Notes: generated by a model not told the origin, from the letters alone. A DNA stretch of 64,000 nt from Acetobacteraceae bacterium (GCA_030041375.1 JASHOA010000017.1:62001-126000); one strand, 5' to 3'. Shown: positions 45,165 through 57,020, numbered from the stretch's first letter. Translations and numbers: made by a program.

Positions 45165-47780
45165 ATGACGACCGCGCCGGGCACTGCGCCGCGGAGAGGG
45201 CGGAGGATCCGTCGGGCGATCCTGGTCGTGATCGCGATCGTGATCCTGCTCCCGCTGGCAGCGATCGCGGTATTCGTCGCCCGCTTCGACCCGAACGCCT
45301 ACAAGCCCCAGATTGCCGCCGCGGTCGAGCGCGCGACGGGGCGCGCGTTGAGCCTGAAGGGGCCGCTCTCGCTCGGGATTTCACTGGTGCCGACGATCTC
45401 GGCTGCAAACGTCGCGCTTGCCAACCCTGCCGGCTTCTCACGGCCCGAAATGGCGAGCCTCGCCAAGCTGGACGCCAAGGTTGCGCTGATACCGCTGCTC
45501 TCCGGCCGGATCGAGATCCGGAGCCTGGTCCTGGTCCGGCCCGACATCGCTCTCGAAATCAACCGCGATGGGCAGAGCAACCTTGCTTTCACTCCGTCTG
45601 CCAACGCCGCCGAGGCCACTTCGCCGGCAACTCCGCCCCAGCCCGGCACTGGCGCCCAAGGCGCGGGAAAGCCGGTGACGATCGAGGTGCGGGCCTTCGC
45701 CATCGAGGACGGTACGCTTTCCTGGCAGGACGATCGAAGCGGCCGGCACGGAGTGTTGCGGCTGCACTCGTTTCTGGCCACCTCCGGGGGCGCCAGCACA
45801 CCGCTTACGGTGGCAGGGGACGCGAACTATGGCGGCATTCCCCTCACCTTGAAGGGCAATAGCGGTCCGCTGGCGCGGCTCGCCACCGCCGGGGCGGGCC
45901 CGGCCTGGCCAGTCGAGCTTACGATCGCCGCGGGGCCCGCCGTGCTGACAGTGGCCGGGAGTGTCGCGGATCCGGCTGCCGCGCGCGGTTATCACTTCGA
46001 GGTTCATGCCACTTTGCCGGCGCTGGAAGAACTGGCGCCGCTCCTGCCCGGGATGCGGCTTCCGGCGCTGCACGGAATCGTGGTGACGGCCGATCTCGCC
46101 GACGCCGGCACCGGCCATCCCGAAGTGAGCAATCTCTCTCTTGCTGCCGGCGCCTCGGATCTCGCCTCTCTTCGACCCGGACTGAAGCTGGCTTCGCTCT
46201 CGCTGGTGGCGCCGCGACTCGGGCAGCCCTGCAAGCTCGCCCTCGCCGGCACGTTCGGCGCGGCACCGTTCGATCTCGAGGCAACGCTCGGCCCTCTCGC
46301 ATCGCTGCTGCCGCCCGGCTTTGCACCGCCGCCTCCGGCGACGCCCTGGCCGATCGCCATCCGGGCAAGGGCGGCAGATGCGGTCCTCTCGCTTTCGGGA
46401 ACGGTGGCGCAGCCGATGCAGCTTGCCGGCGCCAATCTCGCGGCCTCGGTGCAAATCCCCGAACTCGCCAGGCTCGATCCGTTCGCCGGCATGAATTTGC
46501 CCCCGCTCTCCCAGATCACCTTTTCCGGGCAGATTGCCGACGCGGAGAGCGGCTGGCGGCAGTGGGTGCGGCTTTCGGCGCTTTCGCTCACGCTGCCGCA
46601 AGGCGATCTTGCCGGCGATGCGAGCATCAGCCTGGCCGGGGTGCGGCCAGTTCTGACGGCGGCGCTGACTTCGAAGCAGCTCGATCTCGATCTCCTGCGC
46701 AAGGCGCTGGCGGCGATGCCTGCGGCCGGGCACACCGGCGCGGCACAGGCCCCCCCATCCAGAACGCCGCCGGCGCCGCATGTGGCGCGCCTCATTCCGG
46801 ACACGCCTCTTCCGTTCGCGATGTTGAAGGCGGCCGATGCCGATCTCAGCTTCGGTGTCGGTAAGCTCATCGTGGATGGCGGGTCCTATGCCAACGTGGA
46901 CGGCAAACTTTCGCTGCAGGATGGCAAGCTCGTCCTGGCCCCATTTGCGGCCGATGCACCCGGTGGGCACGTGGCGCTGACTGCATCGGCGGATGATGCG
47001 GCGGCGCCGCCGCCGGTGACGCTCACGCTCGATGCCCCGGCGCTGGCGCTTTCGCCACTCCTGACCTCCTTCGGGTTGCCCGGCCGAGCAAGCGGAACGC
47101 TTGCCGTGCGGGCCGATCTCGAGGGCGCGGGCAATTCGCCGCACGCGATCGCCGCCGGGCTCGGGGGCCGGCTCGGGGTGGCGATGGCGGGCGGCAGCGT
47201 GGACAACAGCGTGCTGGCCGATCTGTTCGGCTCGGTGCTGCGGACCGCGCGCGTGCCGCCGGAACTCCTGGGCAAGGGGACGAGCGAGGTGCGTTGCCTT
47301 GCGCTTCGGATCGATGCGACAGGCGGCACGGCGACGCTGCAGGCGGGACTGCTGGAAATGACCCGGCTCACGCTCACGGCCAGCGGCAGCCTTGCGCTCG
47401 GGCCGGAAACGCTGGCGCTGCAGGCGGCACCAACATTGCAATATCAGAACAATTCGCTCACGCTCCCGGTGCGGATAGGCGGCACGTTTCTCGCGCCGAA
47501 AGTAACGCCGGAAGCATCCGGGGCCGCTCGCTCGGCGGCCGCCGGTGTGGCCGGCAATTTCATCAATCCGCAGAGCGAGCTTGGGCGCTTCCTGAGCGCG
47601 CTCAGGGGCGGCAACTCGTCGGCCCAGCCGGATTGCGCGCCGGCGCTGGCACTGGCCCGTTTCGGTGCGCCTGGCCCGGCAGCGCCGCCAGAGGCAAGCG
47701 CGCCGGCCGCCCCGCAATCCACCCCTGCTCCGGCCAAGCCGGCGAACCCGCTCAACCTGCTGCGGGGCCTTTTTCATTGA
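45165..47780 (+). CDS. AsmA family protein
   Basis: 871 residues. Cytoplasmic Arg-rich start, TM (AILVVIAIVILLPLAAIAVF), then the AsmA N-terminal motif RFDPNAYKPQIAAAVERATG. C-terminal AsmA domain shows ALRIDATGGTATLQAGLLEM and GPETLALQAAPTLQYQN. These periplasmic bridge-like proteins anchored in the inner membrane are linked to outer-membrane lipid traffic. Ends Pro/Ala-rich. The stop overlaps the next start by one base. Confidence 0.9.
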   Translation: MTTAPGTAPRRGRRIRRAILVVIAIVILLPLAAIAVFVARFDPNAYKPQIAAAVERATGRALSLKGPLSLGISLVPTISAANVALANPAGFSRPEMASLAKLDAKVALIPLLSGRIEIRSLVLVRPDIALEINRDGQSNLAFTPSANAAEATSPATPPQPGTGAQGAGKPVTIEVRAFAIEDGTLSWQDDRSGRHGVLRLHSFLATSGGASTPLTVAGDANYGGIPLTLKGNSGPLARLATAGAGPAWPVELTIAAGPAVLTVAGSVADPAAARGYHFEVHATLPALEELAPLLPGMRLPALHGIVVTADLADAGTGHPEVSNLSLAAGASDLASLRPGLKLASLSLVAPRLGQPCKLALAGTFGAAPFDLEATLGPLASLLPPGFAPPPPATPWPIAIRARAADAVLSLSGTVAQPMQLAGANLAASVQIPELARLDPFAGMNLPPLSQITFSGQIADAESGWRQWVRLSALSLTLPQGDLAGDASISLAGVRPVLTAALTSKQLDLDLLRKALAAMPAAGHTGAAQAPPSRTPPAPHVARLIPDTPLPFAMLKAADADLSFGVGKLIVDGGSYANVDGKLSLQDGKLVLAPFAADAPGGHVALTASADDAAAPPPVTLTLDAPALALSPLLTSFGLPGRASGTLAVRADLEGAGNSPHAIAAGLGGRLGVAMAGGSVDNSVLADLFGSVLRTARVPPELLGKGTSEVRCLALRIDATGGTATLQAGLLEMTRLTLTASGSLALGPETLALQAAPTLQYQNNSLTLPVRIGGTFLAPKVTPEASGAARSAAAGVAGNFINPQSELGRFLSALRGGNSSAQPDCAPALALARFGAPGPAAPPEASAPAAPQSTPAPAKPANPLNLLRGLFH

Positions 47781-48490
47781 TGAAAGCGCGCCGGCGGGCC
47801 TGGCAGGAAGCGCGGGCGGTGGCGGTCAAGGGAGGTTTTGCGGTGCATCTCGATGAGCGGGCGATCCGGCTTCCGGATAGCTCGGCGCTGGTTCTTGCCA
47901 CGCGCCCGCTTGCCGATGCGGTCGCACGGGAATGGACAAGCCGGCCGGTTGGCGAAATGATCGGACCGCAAGACATTCCGCTGACCCGGATTGCCGGAAC
48001 CGCGCAGGCACGCATTGCTCCCGATCCGCAGCCGACGATCGCCGCGCTCAGCGCCTTCGGCGCGACCGATCTCATCTGCTATCGCGCCGTGGGACCCGAG
48101 GCGCTGGTGCGAAGAGAGGAAAGGCTCTGGCAGCCCTGGATCGACTGGGCACGAAGGGAGCTGGGCGCGGAACTGCGAGTCACGACCGGCGTGATGCCGG
48201 TGGCCCAGGACCCCGTGCCTCTGGCGGCCCTCTCGCGCGCCGTGGCGTCGTGCGACGTTCCGGCGCTGGCGGCTCTCGGCGGAATCGTGCCGGCACTCGG
48301 CAGCCTGGTGCTCGGATTGGCTGTCGTGCGTGAGTTGATCAGCGCGCCGGAGGCGGCCGCCGCCGCCTTCGCGGAGGAGATTTTCCAGGCTGAATGCTGG
48401 GGGGAAGACAGGGTGGCGGCGGCGCGCAGGGCGGATATCACGGCCGAAGTTGCCGTTGCCGCGCAATTCGTCTCGCTTGCACGAGCATGA
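47780..48490 (+). CDS. ATP12-type F1-ATPase assembly chaperone
   Basis: 236 residues. FAVHLDERAIRLPDSSALVL, VAREWTSRPVGEMIGPQDIP and DLICYRAVGPEALVRREERL (then WQPWIDWARRELGAEL) are family signatures. Assists F1 alpha-subunit assembly in mitochondria and alphaproteobacteria. The ATG at 47780 overlaps the asmA-like stop by one base; it ends in an ATGA overlap with the acylphosphatase gene. Confidence 0.93.
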   Translation: MKARRRAWQEARAVAVKGGFAVHLDERAIRLPDSSALVLATRPLADAVAREWTSRPVGEMIGPQDIPLTRIAGTAQARIAPDPQPTIAALSAFGATDLICYRAVGPEALVRREERLWQPWIDWARRELGAELRVTTGVMPVAQDPVPLAALSRAVASCDVPALAALGGIVPALGSLVLGLAVVRELISAPEAAAAAFAEEIFQAECWGEDRVAAARRADITAEVAVAAQFVSLARA

Positions 48491-48753
48491 ACGCGCGGCG
48501 CCTCTTCATTGCCGGGATGGTGCAGGGAGTTGGCTATCGCGACTGGATGGTGGCGCGGGCGCGGGCGCTCGGGCTCGACGGATGGGTGCGCAATCTCGCG
48601 GACGGGCGCGTCGAGGCGCTGCTCTCGGGGCCGGAGGCGATCATCGAGGAGATGCTGCGCGCCTGCCGCCGTGGCCCGCCCGGCGCGGTGGTGGAGCGCA
48701 TCGTGGAGGAATGGGCGGAGGTGCCGGAAGGCCGCGGCTTCTTCCGCCGTTAA
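48487..48753 (+). CDS. Acylphosphatase
   Basis: 88 residues. The catalytic Arg is in [11 protein letters not shown] and Asn in [16 protein letters not shown]. The ATG overlaps the ATP12 stop (ATGA). Hydrolyses acyl phosphates; physiological role unclear. Its stop overlaps the lipB stop on the other strand. Confidence 0.93.
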   Translation: MNARRLFIAGMVQGVGYRDWMVARARALGLDGWVRNLADGRVEALLSGPEAIIEEMLRACRRGPPGAVVERIVEEWAEVPEGRGFFRR

Positions 48754-49421
48754 GCGATACCCCCGAAAACGTCAGGCCAGGCGGCGATCAGCGCCCGATC
48801 GAGTTCGGCCGTGGAGGCTGCAATGCCGCGTTCGGCGAGGCTGGTGACGCCATGCGCACGGATGCCGCACGGCACGATGCCATCGAAGTGCGAGAGATCC
48901 GGGGCCAGGTTGATCGCAGCCCCGTGCGAGCTGACCCAACGGCTGACGTGCACGCCGATGGCCGCGATTTTCTCTTCTCTGCCGCCGTCGACAACCCAGA
49001 GCCCGACGCGATCCGCCCGCCGCTCTGCGGCGAGGCCGAGCCGCGCGAACGCCTGGATCAGCCACGCCTCGATTCCATGCACGAAGGCCCGCACATCCTG
49101 CGCTGCAACCGTGCCATGCCGCCGCCGGAGATCCAGCATCAGGTAGGCAATGCGCTGGCCAGGTCCGTGATAGGTCCACTGCCCGCCGCGGCGGGTTTGG
49201 AAGACCGGGAACCGGCCCGGATTGATCAGATCCTCGGGGCGGGCGGAGGTTCCGGCGGTGTAGAGGGGGGGATGTTCGAGAAGCCATACGAGTTCGCCCG
49301 CTGAACCGTTGCGAATAGCCTCTACCCTCGCCTCCATTCTGGCCATCGCCTCGGGATAGAGGACGAGGCCCCCGGCTGCCTCGAAGGCTGGGCTAGCCGT
49401 GATTGAAGGGTCAAGGGGCAT
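48750..49421 (-). CDS. lipB: Octanoyl-[ACP]:protein N-octanoyltransferase
   Basis: 223 residues; transfers octanoyl from ACP to lipoyl domains. [40 protein letters not shown], the Lys in [19 protein letters not shown] and the Cys in [14 protein letters not shown] form the family active site. Convergent with acylphosphatase, four-base overlap; divergent from tRNA-Leu. Confidence 0.95.
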   Translation of the reverse strand: MPLDPSITASPAFEAAGGLVLYPEAMARMEARVEAIRNGSAGELVWLLEHPPLYTAGTSARPEDLINPGRFPVFQTRRGGQWTYHGPGQRIAYLMLDLRRRHGTVAAQDVRAFVHGIEAWLIQAFARLGLAAERRADRVGLWVVDGGREEKIAAIGVHVSRWVSSHGAAINLAPDLSHFDGIVPCGIRAHGVTSLAERGIAASTAELDRALIAAWPDVFGGIA

Positions 49422-49449
49422 CGGCTATATCCCGAGCCGCCTGGCGCGG

Positions 49450-49535
49450 GCGGTCGTGGCGGAATGGTAGACGCGCAAGCTTGAGGTGCTTGTGGGGGAA
49501 ACCCCGTGGAAGTTCGAGTCTTCTCGACCGCACCA
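49450..49535 (+). tRNA. tRNA-Leu (anticodon GAG)
   Basis: 86 bases with encoded CCA (49533-49535). Acceptor stem GCGGTCG/CGACCGC, anticodon stem CAAGC/GCTTG around loop TTGAGGT (anticodon GAG, reading CUC/CUU), the long variable arm TGGGGGAAACCCCG typical of class II tRNA, and GTTCGAGTC T-loop. Confidence 0.97.
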
Positions 49536-49619
49536 GCCCGCCGATCCCTCTTCCTGCCCGTCCCTTGCCGGCCCGCCGTCCGAGGGCCGATCCTTCCGTG
49601 CGGCGGAAGGAGGCGGACC

Positions 49620-51911
<2,292 letters not shown>

Positions 51912-51960
51912 CAGTGCCGGCCGATCCGCGCGGATGGCCCGCGCCGGGCGGTGGCGGGCA

Positions 51961-51982
51961 GAGAGCAGCCGATGCTGCTCTC
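51961..51982. terminator. maeB terminator hairpin
   Basis: Perfect 9-bp arms gagagcagc (51961-51969) and gctgctctc (51974-51982), 4-base loop, followed by cgaccttgcgtttcg. 49 bases after the maeB stop. Confidence 0.65.
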
Positions 51983-52080
51983 CGACCTTGCGTTTCGTTC
52001 CCAATCCGAGTGTCCCGGGCTGTCCCCTCCTGTCGGCGGAGAGCCGCGATGGGGCAATCCCCCAATCCTCCAAAGATGAT

Positions 52081-52175
52081 ATGTTGGTTTCCTCTATTCA
52101 CAGAATAGTAGTATAATATTCTAACTCATAATCTCCTATTGCGTTTGTGAGAAAAATTCTTCTCTATTTCCTGAT
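52081..52175 (+). promoter_or_regulatory. AT-rich promoter/operator region of the APS reductase gene
   Basis: A strikingly AT-rich patch in a GC-rich genome. It contains the palindrome ctattc-aca-gaatag at 52094-52108, a TATAAT at 52112-52117 and a second inverted pair gaata...tattc. This fits a regulated promoter with an operator over the core. The rest of 51983-52248 has no gene. Confidence 0.6.
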
Positions 52176-52248
52176 GCGAGTCTGGGCCAGGAGGCACGGG
52201 GGATGAATCCCGACCGCGCCACCGCCGGCCGTTCCGGGGAATCGACTG

Positions 52249-52989
52249 ATGGACGGAATGAAGTGGAGCCGCGATGACGGGCATCTGATCAACGTGCTTG
52301 AGGACCTGGTGCGCGGCATGAGTCCCGAAGAGATCCTGGAATGTGCTGTCGGGCGCCTCTTTCCCGGACGGATCGCTTTGGTTTCGTCCTTCGGCGCCGA
52401 ATCGGCTGTGCTGCTGCACCTTCTGGCGAAGGTCGATCGCGCAACGCCGGTGATCTTCCTCGACACGGGCAAGCACTTCCCGGAGACGCTCTCCTACCGG
52501 GATCGGCTGATAGCCCGGTTCGGGCTGACCGACGTGCGCTCCGTTACTCCCGATGCAAGCGAGGCGGCGACCGCGGATTCGGATGGCGCGCTCCATGCGC
52601 GCGACGCCGATGCCTGCTGCGCACTACGCAAGGTCTCTCCGCTCGATCGGGCGCTCGCGACTTTTGCTGCCTGGATCACCGGACGCAAGCGTTTCCAGGG
52701 ATGGACGCGGGCTGCGCTTCGGGTGTTCGAGGAAGACGATTGCGGACGCATCAAGGTCAATCCGCTCGCCGGGCAGAGCGCCGCCGAGATCGCCGCGAGC
52801 TTCGCCCGGTTCCGCCTGCCGGCGCATCCTTTGACGGCACTGGGTTATCGCTCGATCGGCTGCCTCCCCTGCACGCGCCCGGCTTTCGATGGTGAGGATG
52901 GACGTGCCGGACGCTGGGCGGGAAGCGGCAAGATCGAGTGCGGCATTCATCTCAGCCGATACCGGCGAGGGGCCGAACAACCCAGGTGA
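52249..52989 (+). CDS. cysH: [4Fe-4S] phosphoadenylyl/adenylyl-sulfate reductase
   Basis: 246 residues; reduces activated sulfate to sulfite in assimilation. ALVSSFGAESAVLLHLLAKV and VIFLDTGKHFPETLSYRDRL are the nucleotide region. Iron-sulfur cysteines CC (DADACCALRK) and CxxC (IGCLPCTRP) are present, so an APS-type enzyme is more likely; the C-terminal catalytic motif ECGIH is present. ATG at 52249 or 52258. No other cys gene is adjacent. Convergent with the SDR gene. Confidence 0.94.
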   Translation: MDGMKWSRDDGHLINVLEDLVRGMSPEEILECAVGRLFPGRIALVSSFGAESAVLLHLLAKVDRATPVIFLDTGKHFPETLSYRDRLIARFGLTDVRSVTPDASEAATADSDGALHARDADACCALRKVSPLDRALATFAAWITGRKRFQGWTRAALRVFEEDDCGRIKVNPLAGQSAAEIAASFARFRLPAHPLTALGYRSIGCLPCTRPAFDGEDGRAGRWAGSGKIECGIHLSRYRRGAEQPR

Positions 52990-53035
52990 ACGGGGCGGAA
53001 GGCAGGCATTGCAAGCTTGTGGCCACGCCATGGAT

Positions 53036-53782
53036 TCAGACCATCACGTCACCGCCGTTGGGATTGAGTGTCGCGCCGAGATAATAGCCGCCCTCCTCGG
53101 ACGCGAGCAGCAGTGCGGTTGGTGCGATTTCGTCGACCGTCGCGGGACGGTGCATGGGGATCTCGGCGAGCTTCCGCTTGCGCCAGTCCTCCGGGATCTT
53201 GCGAAAGAGATCGGTGTCCACCGGGCCCGGAGCAATGGCGTTCACGGTGACGTTGTGTTCCGCCACCTCGTAGGCAAGCGAACGGGTGAAGCCGATGATC
53301 GCCGCCTTGGCGGCGGCGTAATGGGCCATTTCGGCGGCGCCCTTGTGCGCAAGCTGGGAACTCATGTTGATGATTCTCCCACGGCGCCGGCGGAGCATCC
53401 CCGGCAGCACGGCGCGTGTGCACAGGAACACACCTCTGAGATGGATCCGGATCATCTCGTCCCACATCTCCGTCGGCATATCGACCACGCGCGAGGTCGT
53501 ATCGATACCCGCGTTGTTGACGAGGATATCGACATCGCCGAGTTCCCGCGCCACGCTGTGAAAGCCCTCCGCGACTTCATTCTCGTGGCCGACATCGACG
53601 CGGACCGCAATCGCGCTTCGTCCAAGCGCGCGAATGTCGGCGGTGGTCGCCTCTGCGGCGCTTACATCGCGATCGACAACGGCGATATTGGCCCCCTCTC
53701 TCGCGAAGAGAAGCGCGATCGCCCGGCCGATTCCGCGCCCGCCACCGGTGATGGCTGCATTGTTTCCTGCCAGCTTTGCCAT
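53036..53782 (-). CDS. Short-chain dehydrogenase/reductase (FabG-like)
   Basis: 248 residues. AAITGGGRGIGRAIALLFAR (TGxxxGIG), DILVNNAGIDTTSR, catalytic YAAAKAAIIGFTR (Y-x3-K) and NAIAPGPVDTDLF. It starts 11 bases after the OppF-type ATPase stop on the same strand and is the last gene of the ABC operon, suggesting it acts on the imported compound or its product. The cofactor acid VDRD points toward NAD. Confidence 0.92.
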   Translation of the reverse strand: MAKLAGNNAAITGGGRGIGRAIALLFAREGANIAVVDRDVSAAEATTADIRALGRSAIAVRVDVGHENEVAEGFHSVARELGDVDILVNNAGIDTTSRVVDMPTEMWDEMIRIHLRGVFLCTRAVLPGMLRRRRGRIINMSSQLAHKGAAEMAHYAAAKAAIIGFTRSLAYEVAEHNVTVNAIAPGPVDTDLFRKIPEDWRKRKLAEIPMHRPATVDEIAPTALLLASEEGGYYLGATLNPNGGDVMV

Positions 53783-53793
53783 GTCTTTCCCGC

Positions 53794-54909
53794 CTACCGC
53801 TCCGTGTCGTCCTCAACCCGATCTGCCTGCCGATGCGGCGGCAGCGCGGGGATGCCTGCCAGTTCCGACTCTGGTCTGTCTCCGCGTGCCGCGAGAATCC
53901 GCTGTGCGATTCTTTGAAATTCTTCGAAGGTGTCGGTTGCGTGTTCGCGCGCCGCGACCTCCTCGTGGCGAAAACAGTGCACGACGTGCTGCGGCCCGAT
54001 CCTTTCGGCGTCAGGGAATGCCGTGCTGCACCGGTCGATGCGGAAGGGGCAGCGGGTTGCCAGCGGGCAGCCCGGAGGCATGTTGATGGGGCTCGGGATC
54101 TCGCCTTCGAGAACGAATGTCGTCTCCCGCCGCAACCCCGGGCTCGGCAGCAGCACGGCGGACAGCAGCCCGACACTGTAGGGGTGGCGCGGCGTGCGGA
54201 ACACCGCCCGCGACGCCCCTTCCTCCAGGACCCGCCCCAGGTACAGCACGATGATGCGGTGACTGACCTGATGGACGGTGCTGAGGTCATGCGAGATGAA
54301 GAGATAGGCGGTGCCGAGTTCGCGCTGGATCCGCATCAGCAACTCGATGATCTCGGCACGCGCCGTGGGGTCGAGGGCCGATGTCGGCTCGTCGAGGACC
54401 AGCAGTTCCGGGTCCGTGACGATGGCGCGCGCGATGGCAACGCGCTGCTGCTGGCCGGCGCTCAGCTCCGTGGGGTACTGATCAAGGATGTCGAGCGGGA
54501 GGTTGACCCGCTGCACGACCTCCTGCACCCGCCTCTCGCGTGCGGCCCTGTCGAGGCTGCCGAGCCGGAGCGGCTCCGCGATCGACCGGCCGATCGGCAT
54601 CCGCGGGTCGAGGGATTCGCCCGGCTCCTGAAAGACAAGCTGCATCTTGCCGCGCAACGCCGGTGAGCGGACGTTCCACCGTCGCCCCATGTCGCGGCCG
54701 CGGAAGCGGATGCTGCCGGCGGTGGGCGGGACGAGCCCGAGGACACATCGGCCGATGGTGGTCTTGCCCGAACCCGACTCGCCGACGAGTGCGACGGTCT
54801 CGCCGGCGGCGATGGTGAAACTCACGCCGTTGACCGCCTGGACAACGGCGTGGCTTCCCTCGACGGGGAAATGCTTGACGAGGCCGCTCACCTCCAGAAC
54901 AGGGGCCAT
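53794..54909 (-). CDS. Opp/Dpp-type ABC transporter ATPase (OppF-like)
   Basis: 371 residues. Walker A GESGSGKT (43-50), Q-loop Gln94 (LVFQEP), signature LSAGQ (149-153), Walker B LLVLDE with Glu174 and His207 in FISHDLS: all catalytic residues intact. The C-terminal part holds CPLATRCPFRIDRC, the Cys-rich segment of OppD/F that can bind an iron-sulfur cluster. Six bases separate it from the paired ATPase. Confidence 0.95.
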   Translation of the reverse strand: MAPVLEVSGLVKHFPVEGSHAVVQAVNGVSFTIAAGETVALVGESGSGKTTIGRCVLGLVPPTAGSIRFRGRDMGRRWNVRSPALRGKMQLVFQEPGESLDPRMPIGRSIAEPLRLGSLDRAARERRVQEVVQRVNLPLDILDQYPTELSAGQQQRVAIARAIVTDPELLVLDEPTSALDPTARAEIIELLMRIQRELGTAYLFISHDLSTVHQVSHRIIVLYLGRVLEEGASRAVFRTPRHPYSVGLLSAVLLPSPGLRRETTFVLEGEIPSPINMPPGCPLATRCPFRIDRCSTAFPDAERIGPQHVVHCFRHEEVAAREHATDTFEEFQRIAQRILAARGDRPESELAGIPALPPHRQADRVEDDTER

Positions 54910-54915
54910 TTCCGC

Positions 54916-55986
54916 CTAACGCTCGACAGGAAAATGGCAGCGGGCCAGGCGACCGGCCGCGAGTTCGCGCAAGGCCGGGTGCTCGGCAAGGCAGCGCACC
55001 TGCCGCTTGACGCACCGATCGGCATAGAGGCATAGCGCCTCAGCTGCATCGCTCTCCGGCGAGGGGGCGCTTCCCATCCATCTCCGGCGCAGTTCAGCGT
55101 TGTGCGAGAAGGCCGCGAACAGGAAGTTGCTGTAGGGATGCGCGGGGCCGGAAAAGAACGCCTCCGTCGGCGCGTCTTCAACGATTTCGCCCTTGTAGAT
55201 GATGTCGACACGGTCGCAGAAATTGGCGGCGACGCCGATATCGCGGGTAATGTACAGCATCGAGGTGTTCTGCTCACGGACGAGCTTCCTGAGCAGGTCG
55301 AGCACCTGCGCCTGCACCGTGACATCGAGCCCGCTCGTTGCGTCATCGGAGATCACGAATCTGGGGCCGCAGATCAATGCCATGGCGATCACGATGCGCT
55401 GTGCCATGCCGCCACTCAACTCATGCGGATAGGCGCGGAGCCTCCGCTCCGGGTCGGGAATGGCGACCGCCCGCAGCATGTCGAGGGCCATCTCCAGGCC
55501 CCGCTTGCGCGAAACCCCGAGATGGACCTCGGCAATCGTTGCGATCTGCGGACCGATCCTGAGTAACGGATTGAGCTCGCCGCGCGGATTGGCAACGATC
55601 ATGGCAAGGTCGCGTCCACGCAGCTTGCTCAGCTCCGCCTCGCTCATGGCGCCGAGATCCGTGCCCATGAAAAAGATCTCGCCACGCTCTATCCTGCCGG
55701 GCCGCGGAACGACCCGCATGATCGCCCGGGCGAGCGTCGTCTTTCCCGCACCGGACTCGCCGACCAGGCCCAGGATTTCCCCGGGCCTCAGGCGCACGCT
55801 CACGTTGCGCAGCGCTCTGGTTGGCTCTGCCCCGTAGACGTAGTAGGCGACCTCGAGGTCGCGCACGTCTATCACCGCCGGGCCCTCCGATGCCGCCGAG
55901 GCTCTGCCGGCGGAGGCGGGGTTGCCCTGGCGGATATTTGCCCGTGTGACGAGAGATTGGGCTTCGCCTCGCATGGCTTCCGTCAT
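54916..55986 (-). CDS. Opp/Dpp-type ABC transporter ATPase (OppD-like) with altered catalytic site
   Basis: 356 residues. Walker A GESGAGKT (76-83) and signature LSGGM (190-194) are intact. The Q-loop position reads VANP (Ala132 instead of Gln), Walker B reads VISDD (Asp215 instead of Glu), and the H-loop reads ITRDIGV (Arg248 instead of His). The rest is typical OppD including the C-terminal Cys residues. The ATG at 55986 overlaps the permease stop. Probably the low-activity half of an asymmetric ATPase pair. Confidence 0.92.
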   Translation of the reverse strand: MTEAMRGEAQSLVTRANIRQGNPASAGRASAASEGPAVIDVRDLEVAYYVYGAEPTRALRNVSVRLRPGEILGLVGESGAGKTTLARAIMRVVPRPGRIERGEIFFMGTDLGAMSEAELSKLRGRDLAMIVANPRGELNPLLRIGPQIATIAEVHLGVSRKRGLEMALDMLRAVAIPDPERRLRAYPHELSGGMAQRIVIAMALICGPRFVISDDATSGLDVTVQAQVLDLLRKLVREQNTSMLYITRDIGVAANFCDRVDIIYKGEIVEDAPTEAFFSGPAHPYSNFLFAAFSHNAELRRRWMGSAPSPESDAAEALCLYADRCVKRQVRCLAEHPALRELAAGRLARCHFPVER

Positions 55987-56993
55987 CGCCGGATGCGTGG
56001 ATCGATGGCGAGGTAGATGAGATCGACGATCAGATAGACAACCAGGGAAAAGAGCGCCGAGAAGATCACGAAGCCGAGCACGGGATTGAAATCCGAATTG
56101 AGCACGCCCTGCACGGCGTATTGGCCGGCGCCGCCCCAACTGAAGACGATCTCGATGAGCACAGCGCCACCGATGAGAAAGCCGTAGAGGACGCTGACGA
56201 TCGTGATCACCGAGGGCAGCGCATTGCGGAACGCCCGCCGAATGACGAGCTTCTCCGGCAGTCCGCACAGGCGGCCGTAGAGGCTGAAATCCGCTTCCAG
56301 CGTGCGCTCCATTGTCGCTTGCGTCATCTTGAGGATCGGGCCGGCGTTGACAAGGCCGAGTGTCAGGACCGGCAGGATGAGATGATGGACGGAAGACCGG
56401 AACGCTGCCCAGTTTCCGGTAAGCAGGCTGTCGATGGTATAGAAGCCGGTTATCATGTGAGGCGTCGTCACGGTCACATCGATGCGGCCGATCGGCGAGG
56501 CCACCCATCCGAGCAGGCTGTAAAAGATGTATATGAGGATGAGAGCAAGCCAGAAATCAGGCAGCGCGCCGGCGACCAGGCCGTAGAAACCGCCAAGCTT
56601 TGCCAGCGGCCCGCGTTTGCCAAGCGCGGAAGCAACTCCCAGCGGAATACCGATGGCGAGCGCGAGCAGCATGCCGTACGTGACCAACTCGAGCGTGGCA
56701 GGGAAGCGTACCCGCAAATCATCCAGCACCGGCTTGGTCGTCTGCCAGGAGGTGCCGAGATTGCCGTGTGCCAGCTTGTCCACGTAGATCAGGAATTGCA
56801 CCGGCAGAGGCTTATCGAGGCCGAGCTGGGCCCTGAGTTCCGCGATTGTCTGCGGCGTGGCCATCGGGCCCAGCATCAGCGTCGCCGGGTCGCCGGGCAC
56901 CGCCTTGATCAGCAGGAAGCTGACCAGAACGATCCCGATGATCTGCGGGACGAGAAATGCGAGGCGGCCAGCGATATAGCGGACGACTGCCAT
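55983..56993 (-). CDS. Opp/Dpp-type ABC permease (OppB-like)
   Basis: 336 residues. GRLAFLVPQIIGIVLVSFLL then KAVPGDPATLM is the standard DppB start; the EAA-like loop (YGRLCGLPEKLVIRRAFRNA) follows, and the end has PRIRR. Second permease of the operon; a 27-base gap follows the OppC-like gene. Confidence 0.95.
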   Translation of the reverse strand: MAVVRYIAGRLAFLVPQIIGIVLVSFLLIKAVPGDPATLMLGPMATPQTIAELRAQLGLDKPLPVQFLIYVDKLAHGNLGTSWQTTKPVLDDLRVRFPATLELVTYGMLLALAIGIPLGVASALGKRGPLAKLGGFYGLVAGALPDFWLALILIYIFYSLLGWVASPIGRIDVTVTTPHMITGFYTIDSLLTGNWAAFRSSVHHLILPVLTLGLVNAGPILKMTQATMERTLEADFSLYGRLCGLPEKLVIRRAFRNALPSVITIVSVLYGFLIGGAVLIEIVFSWGGAGQYAVQGVLNSDFNPVLGFVIFSALFSLVVYLIVDLIYLAIDPRIRR

Positions 56994-57020
56994 CTTGGGG
57001 ACTGTTCCGGAAGTCCTCCG

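Noticed and set aside
49450-49535. tRNA-Leu as an integration site for a genomic island
   Set aside because: No integrase, no duplicated tRNA end seen downstream, and the following genes (maeB, cysH) are core metabolism with the same composition.
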